Part shown: piece by piece, positions 55,466 through 64,000 of the stretch
Numbering within the stretch: position 1 is the stretch's first letter
How the letters are laid out: every line of letters starts with the position of its first letter
Source: JAXMAR01 sp046350295
Lineage (GTDB): Bacteria; Planctomycetota; Planctomycetia; Gemmatales; Gemmataceae
Assembly (NCBI GenBank): GCA_046350295.1
Contig: JAXMAR010000014.1
Location: 62,001 to 126,000, forward strand
Direction of reading: 5' to 3'
Length of the DNA: 64,000 bases
Program-made: the position numbers and the translations under genes
The notes under the pieces: generated by a model
Database searches by the model: none
Told to the model about the DNA's origin: nothing
The model's input: only the letters and a program-made list of their open reading frames with translations

Positions 55466-56638
55466 ATGCAAGCCAACGATCAGCACCGTCTCCTCGCCGA
55501 TGTCGAAAGCTTCTGCTCCGAGCTGCGCGACCAGGAGGAGGTCTGCTACCTCGAGCACCGCTTCAATCATCACCTGCTGCCGCTGGCCCAGAAATACGAC
55601 ATCCTCGGCATGCCCGTCCCGCCCGAGTACGGCGGTCGCGGCGCCGACGCCGTCACCTACGCCCGCGCCTTGACACGTATCGGCCAGGAGGGGACCGGCG
55701 TCCGCACCTTCTTCTCCGGGCACACCTCGATCGGTCAATATCCCATCCTCAAATGGGGCAGCGAGGAGCTGAAGCGAAAGTACCTGCCGCCCTCCTGCCG
55801 CGGCGAGAAGATCCTGGCCTTCGGCCTGACCGAGCCCGAGGCCGGGAGCAACCCGCTCGAGATGCAGATGACCTACGAGCGGAAGGACGACCACTTCGAG
55901 CTGAACGGCGTCAAGTACCTGATCTCGAACGCCGGCATCGCGGCCGCCATCGTCGTCTTCGCCTATCCCAAGGGGGGCGGGCGGGTCAGCGCCTTCGTCA
56001 TCGACACCGACGCCCCCGGCTGCAACCGCGAAGACCTGCTCGCCAAGGTGGGCATGCCGACCGCCAACACCGGCATGTTCGAGCTGGCGGAGTACAAGGC
56101 CCCGCTGGAGAACCTGCTCGGGCCGGAAGGGGACGGTTTCCGTATCGCCATGGGAACGCTCGTCTCCGGCCGCCTGAGCGTGGCGGCGGGCTGTCTGGGC
56201 GTCATCGAGGATTGCCTGGCCGAGTCGCTCCACTATTCCTCGGAGCGCTGGCAGCACGGCAAGCCGATCGCCAAACATCAACTGGTGCAGGAGCATTTGA
56301 CGGCGATCGAGATGGCCCGGCTGGCGAGCGACGGCGTCGTCACCCGCGCCGCGCAAGCGAAGGACGACAGCGACCTCGCGCCGGGAGACGACGACCTGCG
56401 CATCCGCGCCGACCTCCTCTGCGCCCAGGCCAAGCTCTACGCCACCAACGCCGCCTGGGACGCCGCCGACCACGCCGTCCAGATCTTCGGCGGCCGCGGC
56501 TGGTCAACCCTGTATCGCCCCGGCCGGCATTTGATGGACGTGCGCGTCTGCCGCATCTACGAGGGAACGGACGAGGTGCTGAAGCTGAAGATCGCCGCGG
56601 CGCTTCTGGGAGGAAAGGAGTTTGAGGCGTTCAAGTGA
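55466..56638 (+). CDS. Acyl-CoA dehydrogenase family protein
   Basis: A 390-residue flavoprotein that oxidises acyl-CoA to enoyl-CoA. Landmarks are LAFGLTEPEAGSNPLEMQMT (FAD/substrate region), ISNAGIAAAIVVFAYPKGGG, VSGRLSVAAGCLGVIEDCLA and IFGGRGWSTLYRPGRHLMDV. YEGTDEVLK carries the catalytic-base position Glu (about 366). Length is standard for the soluble tetrameric enzyme. The upstream ACAD N-terminal domain is slightly divergent. No electron-transfer flavoprotein genes are adjacent. Confidence 0.95.
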   Translation: MQANDQHRLLADVESFCSELRDQEEVCYLEHRFNHHLLPLAQKYDILGMPVPPEYGGRGADAVTYARALTRIGQEGTGVRTFFSGHTSIGQYPILKWGSEELKRKYLPPSCRGEKILAFGLTEPEAGSNPLEMQMTYERKDDHFELNGVKYLISNAGIAAAIVVFAYPKGGGRVSAFVIDTDAPGCNREDLLAKVGMPTANTGMFELAEYKAPLENLLGPEGDGFRIAMGTLVSGRLSVAAGCLGVIEDCLAESLHYSSERWQHGKPIAKHQLVQEHLTAIEMARLASDGVVTRAAQAKDDSDLAPGDDDLRIRADLLCAQAKLYATNAAWDAADHAVQIFGGRGWSTLYRPGRHLMDVRVCRIYEGTDEVLKLKIAAALLGGKEFEAFK

Positions 56639-56655
56639 GCGCGGGTGCCGACTGC

Positions 56656-57147
56656 TCACTCACTGGTTTGCAGAGCATTGGGTGGCGCATGCCACCATCG
56701 CAGCTCGCGCGCCTGAGCGTAGGCCGTCTCGTCACCGGAGAGTAAGGGCAATCCATATCCCTCGAGCCCGGCAGCGTAGTAAGAAAGCACCCGCCGGACC
56801 TCTGCTTCCGTATGGGCAATCTGGTAAGGCACATCGTGATGGATTGCGGCGTACCCGCCCGGATCCGCCACTGCGAGGAACAGGCCGAAATCAACGCTTT
56901 CTACCGACCTTTCGGGTAGCGACTCAGGAGCAAGCCGCCCGATCCGCGCAAAGACCTCGTGGTCGTAGGACACGGAGTAGCGTACCTCGAAGTACACGCT
57001 CGGCGACTGATAGTGCACGAAGTTGGGCTTCGATGCAACACAACGGAAGCGAAGGTTTGAGCACAGGAAGTCGAACGCTTGGCGTGCGCCGACCTCGAAC
57101 CCATTCTCGGATGTCCGCTCGGCACGCATTTGTTCGTCACTCGTCAT
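56656..57147 (-). CDS. Hypothetical protein
   Basis: A 163-residue protein of unrecognised family: GARQAFDFLCSNLRFRCVAS, VHYQSPSVYFEVRYSVSYDH, and RVLSYYAAGLEGYGLPLLSG. The pattern is mixed alpha/beta, and the protein has no signal peptide. It is convergent with the acyl-CoA dehydrogenase gene and lies 33 bases downstream of nothing obviously related; the VOC gene is on the same strand upstream. Confidence 0.65.
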   Translation of the reverse strand: MTSDEQMRAERTSENGFEVGARQAFDFLCSNLRFRCVASKPNFVHYQSPSVYFEVRYSVSYDHEVFARIGRLAPESLPERSVESVDFGLFLAVADPGGYAAIHHDVPYQIAHTEAEVRRVLSYYAAGLEGYGLPLLSGDETAYAQARELRWWHAPPNALQTSE

Positions 57148-57180
57148 GGGGCTTTCGCCATTTCCTCGGGCGCCGCTGCC

Positions 57181-57540
57181 TCAGCGGTGCAGCGCTTGAC
57201 TGACCTCCACGCTGCGGCCGTCGGGATCCTGAAGCACAATGATGAGGCGGTCGGCCGTCGCATAAGGCGGTTTCAACACTGTCACGTCGGAACTATGCCG
57301 GATGTCACCGGCCAAGTCGGCCAGCAAGGGCATGGAGAAACCAAGTCTGACGTTGTCGGGCGCTTGCTCTCCTTTGGTCGGATAGAGTTCGAGCACGAAT
57401 CCGGCGTGCTCCCAAGCGAAGTGTTTCGGCCCCGCACCGTGCCGTTCCTCGACAAAGACCATGCCAAGTCTTTCGTAGAACCGACGTGTGAGTTCCACAT
57501 CCTTGCAGCGCAATACCAGGAGATTGATGGCGAGATTCAT
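57181..57540 (-). CDS. VOC (glyoxalase-like) family protein
   Basis: A 119-residue vicinal-oxygen-chelate protein: AINLLVLRCKDVELTRRFYE, FEERHGAG-type loop (FVEERHGAGPKHFAWEHAG), VLELYP and VLQDPDGRSVEVSQ. The C-terminal Glu of the metal site is present in SVEVSQ; an N-terminal metal residue is less clear, so enzymatic function is not certain. ATG 57540 begins the domain directly. Confidence 0.85.
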   Translation of the reverse strand: MNLAINLLVLRCKDVELTRRFYERLGMVFVEERHGAGPKHFAWEHAGFVLELYPTKGEQAPDNVRLGFSMPLLADLAGDIRHSSDVTVLKPPYATADRLIIVLQDPDGRSVEVSQALHR

Positions 57541-57662
57541 GGTCGCACACGGGCAAATTGTCCAGCGAGTGAAAAGGCGCGCTGGCAAAGGCAAAACGCA
57601 CGGGCCCGCCCTCACTTCACTTCGTACCTGACCGATCTGGAATCCTCGCAGCAAACCAGCCA

Positions 57663-58112
57663 CTAGCCCCCAGAAGCTGATTTCTGCGCGACGTTCTCCC
57701 ACACCCCCTCGATGATCTTCTGCGCCGAGCCGCGGATCAAGCCGCTGGGGACGGCTTTCAAGAGGCCGCCGAGCTTGTTGACGTCGGCATGGTAGTCGAC
57801 GTGCGAACCGTCGCCTTTGGCCTGGATATCGAGCTTCACTTCGACTTCGCTGCTCGTGCCGATGCCCTTGGAAGCGAGCTGGATACGGACCAGTCCCGGT
57901 TCGACCGCTTCGAGGATCGAGACGACGACGTCGAGCGAGCCCCCCAGGAAGGCGATGGGGGGCCGGACGGAGCATTCGCCGCGCTCTTGTGTCGGCGTTC
58001 CCTTCACCGAACCGTCCGGGATGCACTCGATCAGAAAGCGAGCGTCGCGCAGCTTGGCCCAGAGGGGGGCGGGAGGCAAAGCGAAGTCGCGCTGGCCGTC
58101 GAACGTGAGCAT
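57663..58112 (-). CDS. SRPBCC (CoxG-like) family protein
   Basis: A 149-residue START/SRPBCC protein: MLTFDGQRDFALPPAPLWAK, ECIPDGSVKGTPTQERGE and GTSSEVEVKLDIQAKGDGSH with GLIRGSAQKIIEGVWENV. It resembles CoxG, which binds membrane lipid or quinone for carbon monoxide dehydrogenase, but no cox genes are here. M at 58112 begins the domain; the longer frame upstream is not needed. Confidence 0.85.
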   Translation of the reverse strand: MLTFDGQRDFALPPAPLWAKLRDARFLIECIPDGSVKGTPTQERGECSVRPPIAFLGGSLDVVVSILEAVEPGLVRIQLASKGIGTSSEVEVKLDIQAKGDGSHVDYHADVNKLGGLLKAVPSGLIRGSAQKIIEGVWENVAQKSASGG

Positions 58113-58260
58113 GGTCGATTCCTTGCCTGAGTGAGTTTCCGTCATTGTAGGCCGGGCTGGGAACGCAAACCCGTTTGCCTTTACCATCAACGCCTCACCG
58201 CTTACAATCGATAGCAGATTCCCGCCTTAGACTTGCTCTTCCCTCCCGCCGCGCCGCATC

Positions 58261-59877
58261 ATGAAGCCTTTCCTCACCTGCCTTCTATTTCTCTGCGTGC
58301 CGTTGGCCGCTCGCGCCCAGGACCCGACCTACTGGCAAGACATCCGCCCCATCTTCCGCAAACACTGCACGGTCTGCCACAGCGTGCGCAACCTGAAGGA
58401 GATCGACGTCTCGGGCGGGCTGGCGCTCGACACCTTCGCCGGGGTCAAGAAGGGATCGGAGCGGACGGTCGTCAAGGCGGGGCAGAGCGACGAAAGCCTG
58501 CTTTACAAGCTGATCATCCACAAGGACGCCAAGCGGCGCATGCCGCTCGACGCCAAGCCGCTGGCGGGGCCGGAGATCGCCCTCATCAAGAAGTGGATCG
58601 ATACCGGGGCGAAGGAAGGCAAGGAGTCGGACGGCGGCGGCGAGCCGGTCATCGTCAAGAAGTCCGGGAAGCTGCGCCGGCTCGACGTCGTCCTGCCGAC
58701 CGCCGCCGTCCCGCCGGCGGCGCTCCTGCCCAAGGCGAAACCGGGCAAGCTGGAGATCGCCCTCAAGGTCGGGCCGCTCTCGCCGATCACCGCGGTCGCG
58801 TTCAGCCCGGACGGCAAGACGCTCGCCGCCGGCAGCTACGGGCTCGTCACGGTCTGGGACCTGGAGAAAGCGCAGCCGGCGAAGCTGCTCACCAATGTTC
58901 TCGGCGCCGTCAACGATTTGCGCTTCAATCCGGCCGGGACGATCCTCGCCGTGGCGGGCGGGCAGCCGTCGGCCAAGGGGGACCTGCGTCTCTACCAGAC
59001 GAGCGACTGGAAGCTGCTCGCGACCATGCGCGGGCATGACGACGTCATCTTCTCGGTCGCCTGGAGCAACGACGGCACGCGCCTCGCCACCGCCAGCTTC
59101 GATCACAAGGTGAAAGTCTGGGACGCGGCGACGCACGCCGAATTGCAAACCTACACCGGGCACTCCGACTTCGTCTACGCCGTCGCCTTCAGCCCGGACG
59201 GCAAGAAGCTCGCCTCGGCCAGCAAGGACCGCACGGTGCAGCTGATCGACCTCGCGTCGGGCCGCAGCCAGTTCACCTTCAGCGGCATGGAGCAGGACGT
59301 GCTCGCGGTCGCGTTCCATCCGGACGGCAAGAGCGTCGTCTCCTCCGGCTTCGAAACCGCCATCTTTTGGTGGAACCCGCTCAATGGCGAGAAGGTGAAG
59401 ACGCAAGGCGGCCATGGGATCGCCGTGCACGAGCTGGCCTTCAGCAAGGACGGCAGCCGGCTCGTCTCCGCCGGGGCCGACCGCACCGCGCGCGTCTGGG
59501 ACGGCAAGAGCGGCGCCCCGCTCAAGAGCATGGCGGTCGGCTCGGTCGTCTACGCGGTCGCGATCAGTCCGAACAACGCGCTGGTGGCGAGCGGCAGCTT
59601 CGACGGCCTGGTCCGCCTCTGGGAAGAGAAGACAGGACGGCATCTCGCCACCTTCGTCGCGCTGCATGGCGACAAGGGGGAAGATCAGTGGCTCGCCCTG
59701 ACGCCGGAGGGCTACGCGGCCGCCGCCGACTCCTTGTTTTCCGAGGCGCGCTGGCGGATGATCGGGGCGGAGGTGGACGGGGCGCCGCTGTGGAAGGCGC
59801 TGCGCCGCCCGGAGCTGGTCGCGCGCTCGCTGGGCGGCGAGACCCTGCCGGCGGCGTTTGCAGCGCCGAAGAAATAA
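58261..59877 (+). CDS. Secreted c-type cytochrome with WD40 repeats
   Basis: A 538-residue protein with a signal peptide (MKPFLTCLLFLCVPLAARA), a planctomycete-type cytochrome c domain with CTVCH (C36, C39, H40) and then seven WD40 blades from about residue 175 (ITAVAFSPDGKTLAAGSYG, IFSVAWSNDGTRLATASFDH, VYAVAFSPDGKKLASASKD, VHELAFSKDGSRLVSAGAD). It belongs to the PSCyt1-WD40 type found in operons with DUF1549/DUF1501 proteins. It probably forms a periplasmic redox protein with a beta-propeller scaffold. The PPC-domain gene follows on the same strand. Confidence 0.93.
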   Translation: MKPFLTCLLFLCVPLAARAQDPTYWQDIRPIFRKHCTVCHSVRNLKEIDVSGGLALDTFAGVKKGSERTVVKAGQSDESLLYKLIIHKDAKRRMPLDAKPLAGPEIALIKKWIDTGAKEGKESDGGGEPVIVKKSGKLRRLDVVLPTAAVPPAALLPKAKPGKLEIALKVGPLSPITAVAFSPDGKTLAAGSYGLVTVWDLEKAQPAKLLTNVLGAVNDLRFNPAGTILAVAGGQPSAKGDLRLYQTSDWKLLATMRGHDDVIFSVAWSNDGTRLATASFDHKVKVWDAATHAELQTYTGHSDFVYAVAFSPDGKKLASASKDRTVQLIDLASGRSQFTFSGMEQDVLAVAFHPDGKSVVSSGFETAIFWWNPLNGEKVKTQGGHGIAVHELAFSKDGSRLVSAGADRTARVWDGKSGAPLKSMAVGSVVYAVAISPNNALVASGSFDGLVRLWEEKTGRHLATFVALHGDKGEDQWLALTPEGYAAAADSLFSEARWRMIGAEVDGAPLWKALRRPELVARSLGGETLPAAFAAPKK

Positions 59878-59951
59878 CGTAACCGGTCCCGTTCCATGGC
59901 ATTCCGTGGTAGCCGCGGGCTTTAGCCTGCGGAGTAACAGCAGGTGTTTCC

Positions 59952-62018
59952 ATGCGCAGGCTCGCGTTTCTCCTCGTGGCTTCTCTTGCGTCGCCCGTGG
60001 TCGGGCAGACTTCCTTCCCGATGATCACGCACGCCAATCCCGTCGCCTTACAGCGCGGGCAAACGACGGAAATCGAGGTCATCGGTCAACAGAACTTCTT
60101 CGGCGCCTATGAGGCGATCTTCGACGGCAAGGGGATCAAGGCCCAGATCGTGCCGCAGAAGGAGCCGCCGGCGACGCCCCCGGCCAAGCCGGTGGTCAAG
60201 AGTGTGAAGTTGAAGGTCACGGTGGACAAGGACGCGGCGCCGGGCGTGCGCGATTTCCGCATCGCCACGTCGCTCGGCGTCTCCTCCATCGGGCAGCTGG
60301 TGATCGTCTCGGAACCGGTGGTGAAGGAGAAGAACCCGAACAACGTGGTGGCGCAGGCCCAGCCGATCGCGCTGCCGTGCGTGGTCGCCGGAGCCCTCGA
60401 GGCGAAGGAGGACGTCGACTTCTACAAGTTCGAGGCGAAGGCAGGGGAGACGCTGACCTTCGAGCTGTTCTGCGCCCGCTTGCAGGACCGCATCCACGAT
60501 TTGCAGAATCACGCCAAGCCGATGCTAACGCTCTACGACGACGCCGGCCGTGAAGTCGCCGCCAACGACACCTTCTTCTTCGCTGACCCGATGCTGAGCT
60601 ACACAATCCCGAAGGCCGGCGTTTATTACATTCAGGTGCGCGAATCGACCTACGACGGCGACCCGCGCTGGGTCTACGCCCTCCTCGCCACCAACCGGCC
60701 CTACGCCTCGCACGTCTATCCGTTCGCCGGCAACCCGGGGAAGAAGATCCAGGTCGAACCGATCGGCTCGGCGGCGAAAGTGAGCAAGAAAATCGATCTC
60801 GTCGTCCCCGACCGCCTCGGACTGACACAGGCGCGACTGCCGGTGGGGAAGGAGGAAACCAATCCCGTCACGTTCCTCGTCAACAACCTGCCGCCGGTCT
60901 TCGAACAGGAGCCCAACGACACGCCGGAGCAGGCGACGCGGGTGACGCTGCCGGCGGGGATCAACGGCCGGATCGACAAGCGGCGCGACATGGACCACTT
61001 CGTCTTCGCGGCCAAGAAGGGGCAGGCGGTCCAGTTCGAATTGAAGGCGCGGCGCTTCGGCACCCTCCTCAACTCGAGCCTGCACGGCGTCCTGGAGGTC
61101 ATGGACAGGAAGGGGGCGATCCTGGCGCTGAGCGACGTGAGCCACGGGCAGGAGGCGAAGATCAACTTCAACCCGGCGGCCGACGGCGATTATGTGCTGC
61201 GGGTGCGCGACTTGAACAGCAAGGGGGGCGAATCCTTCGTCTATCACATCGAGGCCGATTTCGCCCGGCCCGACTTCACGCTGCGCTGCGACCCGGACAA
61301 GGCGATGATCGGGCCGGGGTCGAGCACGGCGTGGTACGTCCACGTGGTGCGCGAGAACGGTTTCGCGGGACCGGTGGCTGTCGAGGTGAAGGGATTGCCG
61401 AAAGACGTGGTCGCGAGCCCGCTGACGATTCCGGCGACGATGACACAGGGGCTGATCGTGATCACCGCGCAGCCGAGCGCCGTGGCGAAGACGGTGACGA
61501 ACGTCGAAGTGATCGGGACGGGCGCCGTGAAGGATGGAGCGGGGAAGGAAACGGTCTTGACGCATCGCGCGGTGTCGAACCAGGAGGTCTATTCTCCGGG
61601 CGGGGGCCGGGCCCGCTTTGACGTCGACCTGCAAACCGTGGGGGTGACGGAGCCGTCGGACATTCTGCGCGTCGGCGTGAGCACGACGGAAATCGTCCTC
61701 AAGCCGGGGGAGGAAGTGAAGATCGACGTGGAGATTTTGCGGCGAGCGGATTACGACAAGAGCATCTCGCTGGACGTGATCTTGCAGCACCTGGGCTCCA
61801 AGATCGGGGACCCCTTGCCGCCGGGCGTGCAGATCGTGGCGGGCAAGAGCAAGACGCTGCTGGGGACGGCGAGCAAGGGCTTCATCACGCTGAAAGCGGA
61901 CGCGGGGGCGGCGCCGATCGAACGCGTGCCGGTGAGCGTGTTGTGCCACGTGTCGATCAACTTCGTGGTGAAGGTGAGCTATTCGAGCCCGGTGATCTGG
62001 GTGAGCGTGCGGAAGTAG
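59952..62018 (+). CDS. Secreted PPC-domain protein
   Basis: A 688-residue secreted protein (signal MRRLAFLLVASLASPVVG). It starts with an Ig-like/transport-like domain (MITHANPVALQRGQTTEIEV), then two or three PPC-type domains (DFYKFEAKAGETLTFELFCA, DHFVFAAKKGQAVQFELKAR, DGDYVLRVRDLNSKGGESFV) and C-terminal beta domains. Planctomycete relatives follow cytochrome-WD40 genes, as here, and are thought to act in the same extracellular machinery; no catalytic domain is visible. The 75-base gap holds CCGCGGGCTTTAGCCTGCGG, a short repeat palindrome at about 59913-59932. Confidence 0.9.
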   Translation: MRRLAFLLVASLASPVVGQTSFPMITHANPVALQRGQTTEIEVIGQQNFFGAYEAIFDGKGIKAQIVPQKEPPATPPAKPVVKSVKLKVTVDKDAAPGVRDFRIATSLGVSSIGQLVIVSEPVVKEKNPNNVVAQAQPIALPCVVAGALEAKEDVDFYKFEAKAGETLTFELFCARLQDRIHDLQNHAKPMLTLYDDAGREVAANDTFFFADPMLSYTIPKAGVYYIQVRESTYDGDPRWVYALLATNRPYASHVYPFAGNPGKKIQVEPIGSAAKVSKKIDLVVPDRLGLTQARLPVGKEETNPVTFLVNNLPPVFEQEPNDTPEQATRVTLPAGINGRIDKRRDMDHFVFAAKKGQAVQFELKARRFGTLLNSSLHGVLEVMDRKGAILALSDVSHGQEAKINFNPAADGDYVLRVRDLNSKGGESFVYHIEADFARPDFTLRCDPDKAMIGPGSSTAWYVHVVRENGFAGPVAVEVKGLPKDVVASPLTIPATMTQGLIVITAQPSAVAKTVTNVEVIGTGAVKDGAGKETVLTHRAVSNQEVYSPGGGRARFDVDLQTVGVTEPSDILRVGVSTTEIVLKPGEEVKIDVEILRRADYDKSISLDVILQHLGSKIGDPLPPGVQIVAGKSKTLLGTASKGFITLKADAGAAPIERVPVSVLCHVSINFVVKVSYSSPVIWVSVRK

Positions 62019-62053
62019 GGGTTCGTGATGCCGCGAAGCGGAGGACCCAAGAC

Positions 62054-62212
62054 ATGAGCGACTCCGTCGCGAAGCGGCTTGTCTATCGAATGAAAGCGTT
62101 CACCGAGAGGTTGGAGCGCGGTGAACTCGAGGATTTGGTGATTCGCAGAGTCGTCGTTAAGGCCAAACCCAAGGCCAAAACACGCGGGAAGACGAGAAGA
62201 CCGCGAAAGTGA
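62054..62212 (+). CDS. Small basic protein
   Basis: A 52-residue protein, MSDSVAKRLVYRMKAFTERL with a Lys/Arg-rich tail (VVKAKPKAKTRGKTRRPRK). The tail suggests nucleic-acid contact. No family is known. It lies 35 bases after the PPC gene stop and converges on the kinase gene. Confidence 0.5.
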   Translation: MSDSVAKRLVYRMKAFTERLERGELEDLVIRRVVVKAKPKAKTRGKTRRPRK

Positions 62213-62219
62213 CGCCCGC

Positions 62220-63077
62220 TTACCACTCCATGTGCTCCAGCCGATCCTCCGGCCCTTTGACCATCGTCTCCACGAGCGCGTCGAGCGCCTCCTCGACCTC
62301 CGTCATCTTCTCCGGTCGGCTGAGGGGCTTGAACTCCAGGCAGCGGTGGATCAGGGCGCACAGGCCTTCGGGCGCCGTCGGCGCGAAGTCCCGCACCGGC
62401 TTCAGCATGGCGGCGAAGGTCTTGCTGTCGAGGACGACGTCCTTGACCGGCACGACGCTGGGGGGCAGGCGCCAGGTGACGAGGCGGTACATGGTGGCGC
62501 CGAGGTTGTAGATGTCGGTGCGCTCGTTGACGGTCCCCTGCCGGGCCTGCTCCGGCGCCATGTATTCGGGCGTGCCCTGCACGCGCTCCTTGTTCTCCCC
62601 CTTGATCCAGGCCAGGCCGTAGTCGATCACTTTCACGTCGCCCGCCCGGCTCAGGAGGACGTTGTTGGGCTTCATGTCGGCGTGGCAGATGTTGCGGCGG
62701 TGCATGTGGGCCAGGCCGGCGGCGATCTTGGCGAAGATCTGCACCAGGCGCGGCAAGGACAGGCGCGGCACGGTGTCGAGCGTCTTGCCGTTGACGTACT
62801 CGAGCAGCAGGTGGACCTTCTTGATGCGGAAGAGCCAGTCGCGTGGCGTTTCCAGGGCGTAGATCTTGAGAAGATTGGCGTGACTGACCATCTGGGCGAC
62901 GCGGAACTCGTGCCGCGCCTGTTCCAGGAACTTGAGGTCGTCCTTGTCGTCGATGGGGACGATCTTGAGGGCGTACTGCTTGCCGTCCTCGGCGCGGCGG
63001 ATGTGCAGGATCTTGCTATGGGCGCCGGAGCCGAGCGTGCCCAGCACCTGGAATTTGCCGATCGCGAGGGTGGCCAT
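62220..63077 (-). CDS. Serine/threonine protein kinase, atypical catalytic loop
   Basis: A 285-residue soluble kinase: glycine loop GTLGSGAHS (14-22), Lys38 (YALKIV), catalytic loop ICHADMKPNN with H132-A133-D134 (HAD instead of HRD), and D152-Y153-G154 in place of DFG. GTPEYMAPEQARQGTVNERT is the activation/APE region. All residues needed for phosphotransfer (Lys38, Asp134, Lys136, Asn139, Asp152) remain, so activity is plausible. There is no membrane anchor or sensor domain. ATG 63077 starts MATLAIGKFQVLGTLG; the longer frame upstream overlaps the opposite signals and was rejected. Confidence 0.92.
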   Translation of the reverse strand: MATLAIGKFQVLGTLGSGAHSKILHIRRAEDGKQYALKIVPIDDKDDLKFLEQARHEFRVAQMVSHANLLKIYALETPRDWLFRIKKVHLLLEYVNGKTLDTVPRLSLPRLVQIFAKIAAGLAHMHRRNICHADMKPNNVLLSRAGDVKVIDYGLAWIKGENKERVQGTPEYMAPEQARQGTVNERTDIYNLGATMYRLVTWRLPPSVVPVKDVVLDSKTFAAMLKPVRDFAPTAPEGLCALIHRCLEFKPLSRPEKMTEVEEALDALVETMVKGPEDRLEHMEW

Positions 63078-63138
63078 CGCAGCGGTTGGGTTGGAGGGTT
63101 GAACGCCGACTCGAGCGCTTATCTTATGGGGGCTTGGG

Positions 63139-63459
63139 TCAGGTTTCCTCCGCGAAACCCGAGAGGATGTTGATGTCCAGGATACAAACGACCTTCTCTT
63201 TCTCGAAAGCGACGTATTGGACGCCGAAGGGACGCGCGACGCCCAGACAAACGAGGCCTCCATCTTTGATCGTCCGAAAAGCGGCTTCACCCCATCCCAG
63301 AGGATCGGAGCGCAGACGAGCCATTGCAACGTCAAGCGCCTCCGCCGCCTGGCGCCTCTTTACGGGCGGCATGCGCGCGAGCAAATCTTTCAGTTTGTCG
63401 ACCACGTGCGCCAACTGGTCGACGATGTAATCGGGCTTATCCTGGGCGGAATCGCTCAT
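63139..63459 (-). CDS. RelE/ParE-like toxin-type protein (tentative)
   Basis: A 106-residue protein: DQLAHVVDKLKDLLARMPP, DPLGWGEAAFRTIKDGGLVC and VARPFGVQYVAFEKEKVVCI. The second half has a RelE/ParE-like strand pattern, though the characteristic catalytic residues cannot be fixed. Its start overlaps the stop of the upstream gene by four bases, as in toxin-antitoxin operons. The alternative is an unrelated small protein. Confidence 0.6.
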   Translation of the reverse strand: MSDSAQDKPDYIVDQLAHVVDKLKDLLARMPPVKRRQAAEALDVAMARLRSDPLGWGEAAFRTIKDGGLVCLGVARPFGVQYVAFEKEKVVCILDINILSGFAEET

Positions 63460-63764
63460 GGATTCGTGGCTTTGATCTCGTCGATCACGTCTTGAACATT
63501 GGGTCGCTTGCCCAGATTTGCGAGAATCTCGGCTTTGGTGAAGGGGATGTCGCGATTTGCAAGTTCCACCACTAGGGACTTGTGAAAAGCGTCCCGATCA
63601 CGCTTTACTTCGGCAAGCTCCGCGCGCAGCCGGTCGCGCTCCGCGATCGCCTCGCGGCACAGCTCCTTCCAGCGCGCCAGCTCCTTCTCGTCCACTTTCG
63701 CGGCGGGGGGCTGCTGGAAGCGGGTCTCGAACTCGGTGGCGACGGGGTCGGATGTGATGGACAT
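63456..63764 (-). CDS. Coiled-coil antitoxin-like protein (tentative)
   Basis: A 102-residue protein with a predicted coiled coil (WKELCREAIAERDRLRAELA, EVKRDRDAFHKSLVVELA) and a C-terminal DVIDEIKATNP. Coupled by ATGA to the downstream RelE/ParE-like gene, it would occupy the antitoxin place, but no DNA-binding motif is evident. M at 63764 has GGAG upstream; ATG 63776 is an alternative. Confidence 0.55.
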   Translation of the reverse strand: MSITSDPVATEFETRFQQPPAAKVDEKELARWKELCREAIAERDRLRAELAEVKRDRDAFHKSLVVELANRDIPFTKAEILANLGKRPNVQDVIDEIKATNP

Positions 63765-63815
63765 GGCGGTCTCCATGCGCGCATTCTAACATGCGCGCCG
63801 GCCGGAAACCACCCG

Positions 63816-64000
63816 TTAGCGGTGGCTGATGGCGCCCGGGTTGGTGATGCCGCCCGTGCGGTAGCGGTCGGGCAGGAGGGTGGGGACGATCTCGAACTGG
63901 ACGCCGAAGGAGTTGACGGTGGAGTTGTAGTTGAAGCCGAGGTTGACCATGAGGTCGGAGCCGATGCGGGAGAGGACCATCTGGCTGGAGACCTGGTTGA
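63816..64000 (-). CDS. C-terminal part of an unrecognised protein (gene continues beyond window)
   Basis: The right edge contains the last 60 codons of a minus-strand gene: NQVSSQMVLSRIGSDLMVNL, FNYNSTVNSFGVQFEIVPTL then LLPDRYRTGGITNPGAISHR and TAA at 63816. The alternation of hydrophobic and polar residues and repeated aromatic/Asn turns look like the terminal strands of an outer-membrane beta-barrel. No family can be named from this fragment. Confidence 0.6.
   Translation of the reverse strand, partial: NQVSSQMVLSRIGSDLMVNLGFNYNSTVNSFGVQFEIVPTLLPDRYRTGGITNPGAISHR

Overview
The window looks like a chromosome segment of a GC-rich planctomycete, most likely of the Gemmata/Gemmataceae type. 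The evidence is gene content: a DUF1549/DUF1553 cytochrome-like protein paired with a DUF1501 protein, a second DUF1501 operon, a c-type cytochrome fused to WD40 repeats, a formylglycine-generating enzyme, a Gemmata-type TIGR03066 paralogue pair, zinc-ribbon membrane proteins, an enlarged SecA and many short interspersed repeats. I saw no rRNA, no convincing tRNA and no CRISPR array.

Layout. 1-8.5 kb: a frame-broken DUF1549/DUF1553 gene, its DUF1501 partner, tatC, a four-helix-bundle gene bracketed by inverted GATTAG repeats, an MFS transporter and a zinc-ribbon membrane protein. 8.5-17.9 kb: a minus-strand block read as secA, waaA, a YheT-type hydrolase, a formylglycine-generating enzyme and a beta-helix protein, mostly cell-envelope functions. 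18-22 kb: three damaged genes (ATP-grasp, Rpn-like nuclease, radical SAM), a dispersed repeat that supplies stop codons to two of them, and two small genes behind a near-consensus promoter. 22-33 kb: sulfotransferase, a DUF1501 operon, YciI-like, DUF2277, a molybdopterin-binding domain protein, an AlkB-type dioxygenase, a candidate selenoprotein (in-frame TGA in a CxxU motif with a SECIS-like hairpin), SMI1/KNR4 and acetamidase.

34-54.2 kb holds the most unusual content: a phage-head-like module with an AAA+ ATPase (opposite strand), terminase large subunit, portal, prohead protease, HK97-fold capsid, head-tail connector, small unknowns, two holin-like membrane proteins, a secreted trypsin-like protease, a ParB-like protein, an ABC ATPase-GNAT fusion and a terminase small subunit. 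I find no tail tube, tape measure, baseplate, integrase, replication or lysogeny genes. Cargo genes of different composition sit inside it, and nearly every gap is filled with short-period tandem repeats, palindromic elements or MITE-like elements. Several module genes (terL, portal, a BppU-like gene, a holin-like tail) carry frame breaks, so the copy is either decaying or contains local indel errors.

54.2-64 kb returns to housekeeping and planctomycete-typical genes: a DUF2335 gene with a small partner, acyl-CoA dehydrogenase, VOC and SRPBCC proteins, cytochrome-WD40, a PPC-domain secreted protein, a protein kinase, a toxin-antitoxin-like pair and the 3' end of a further gene.
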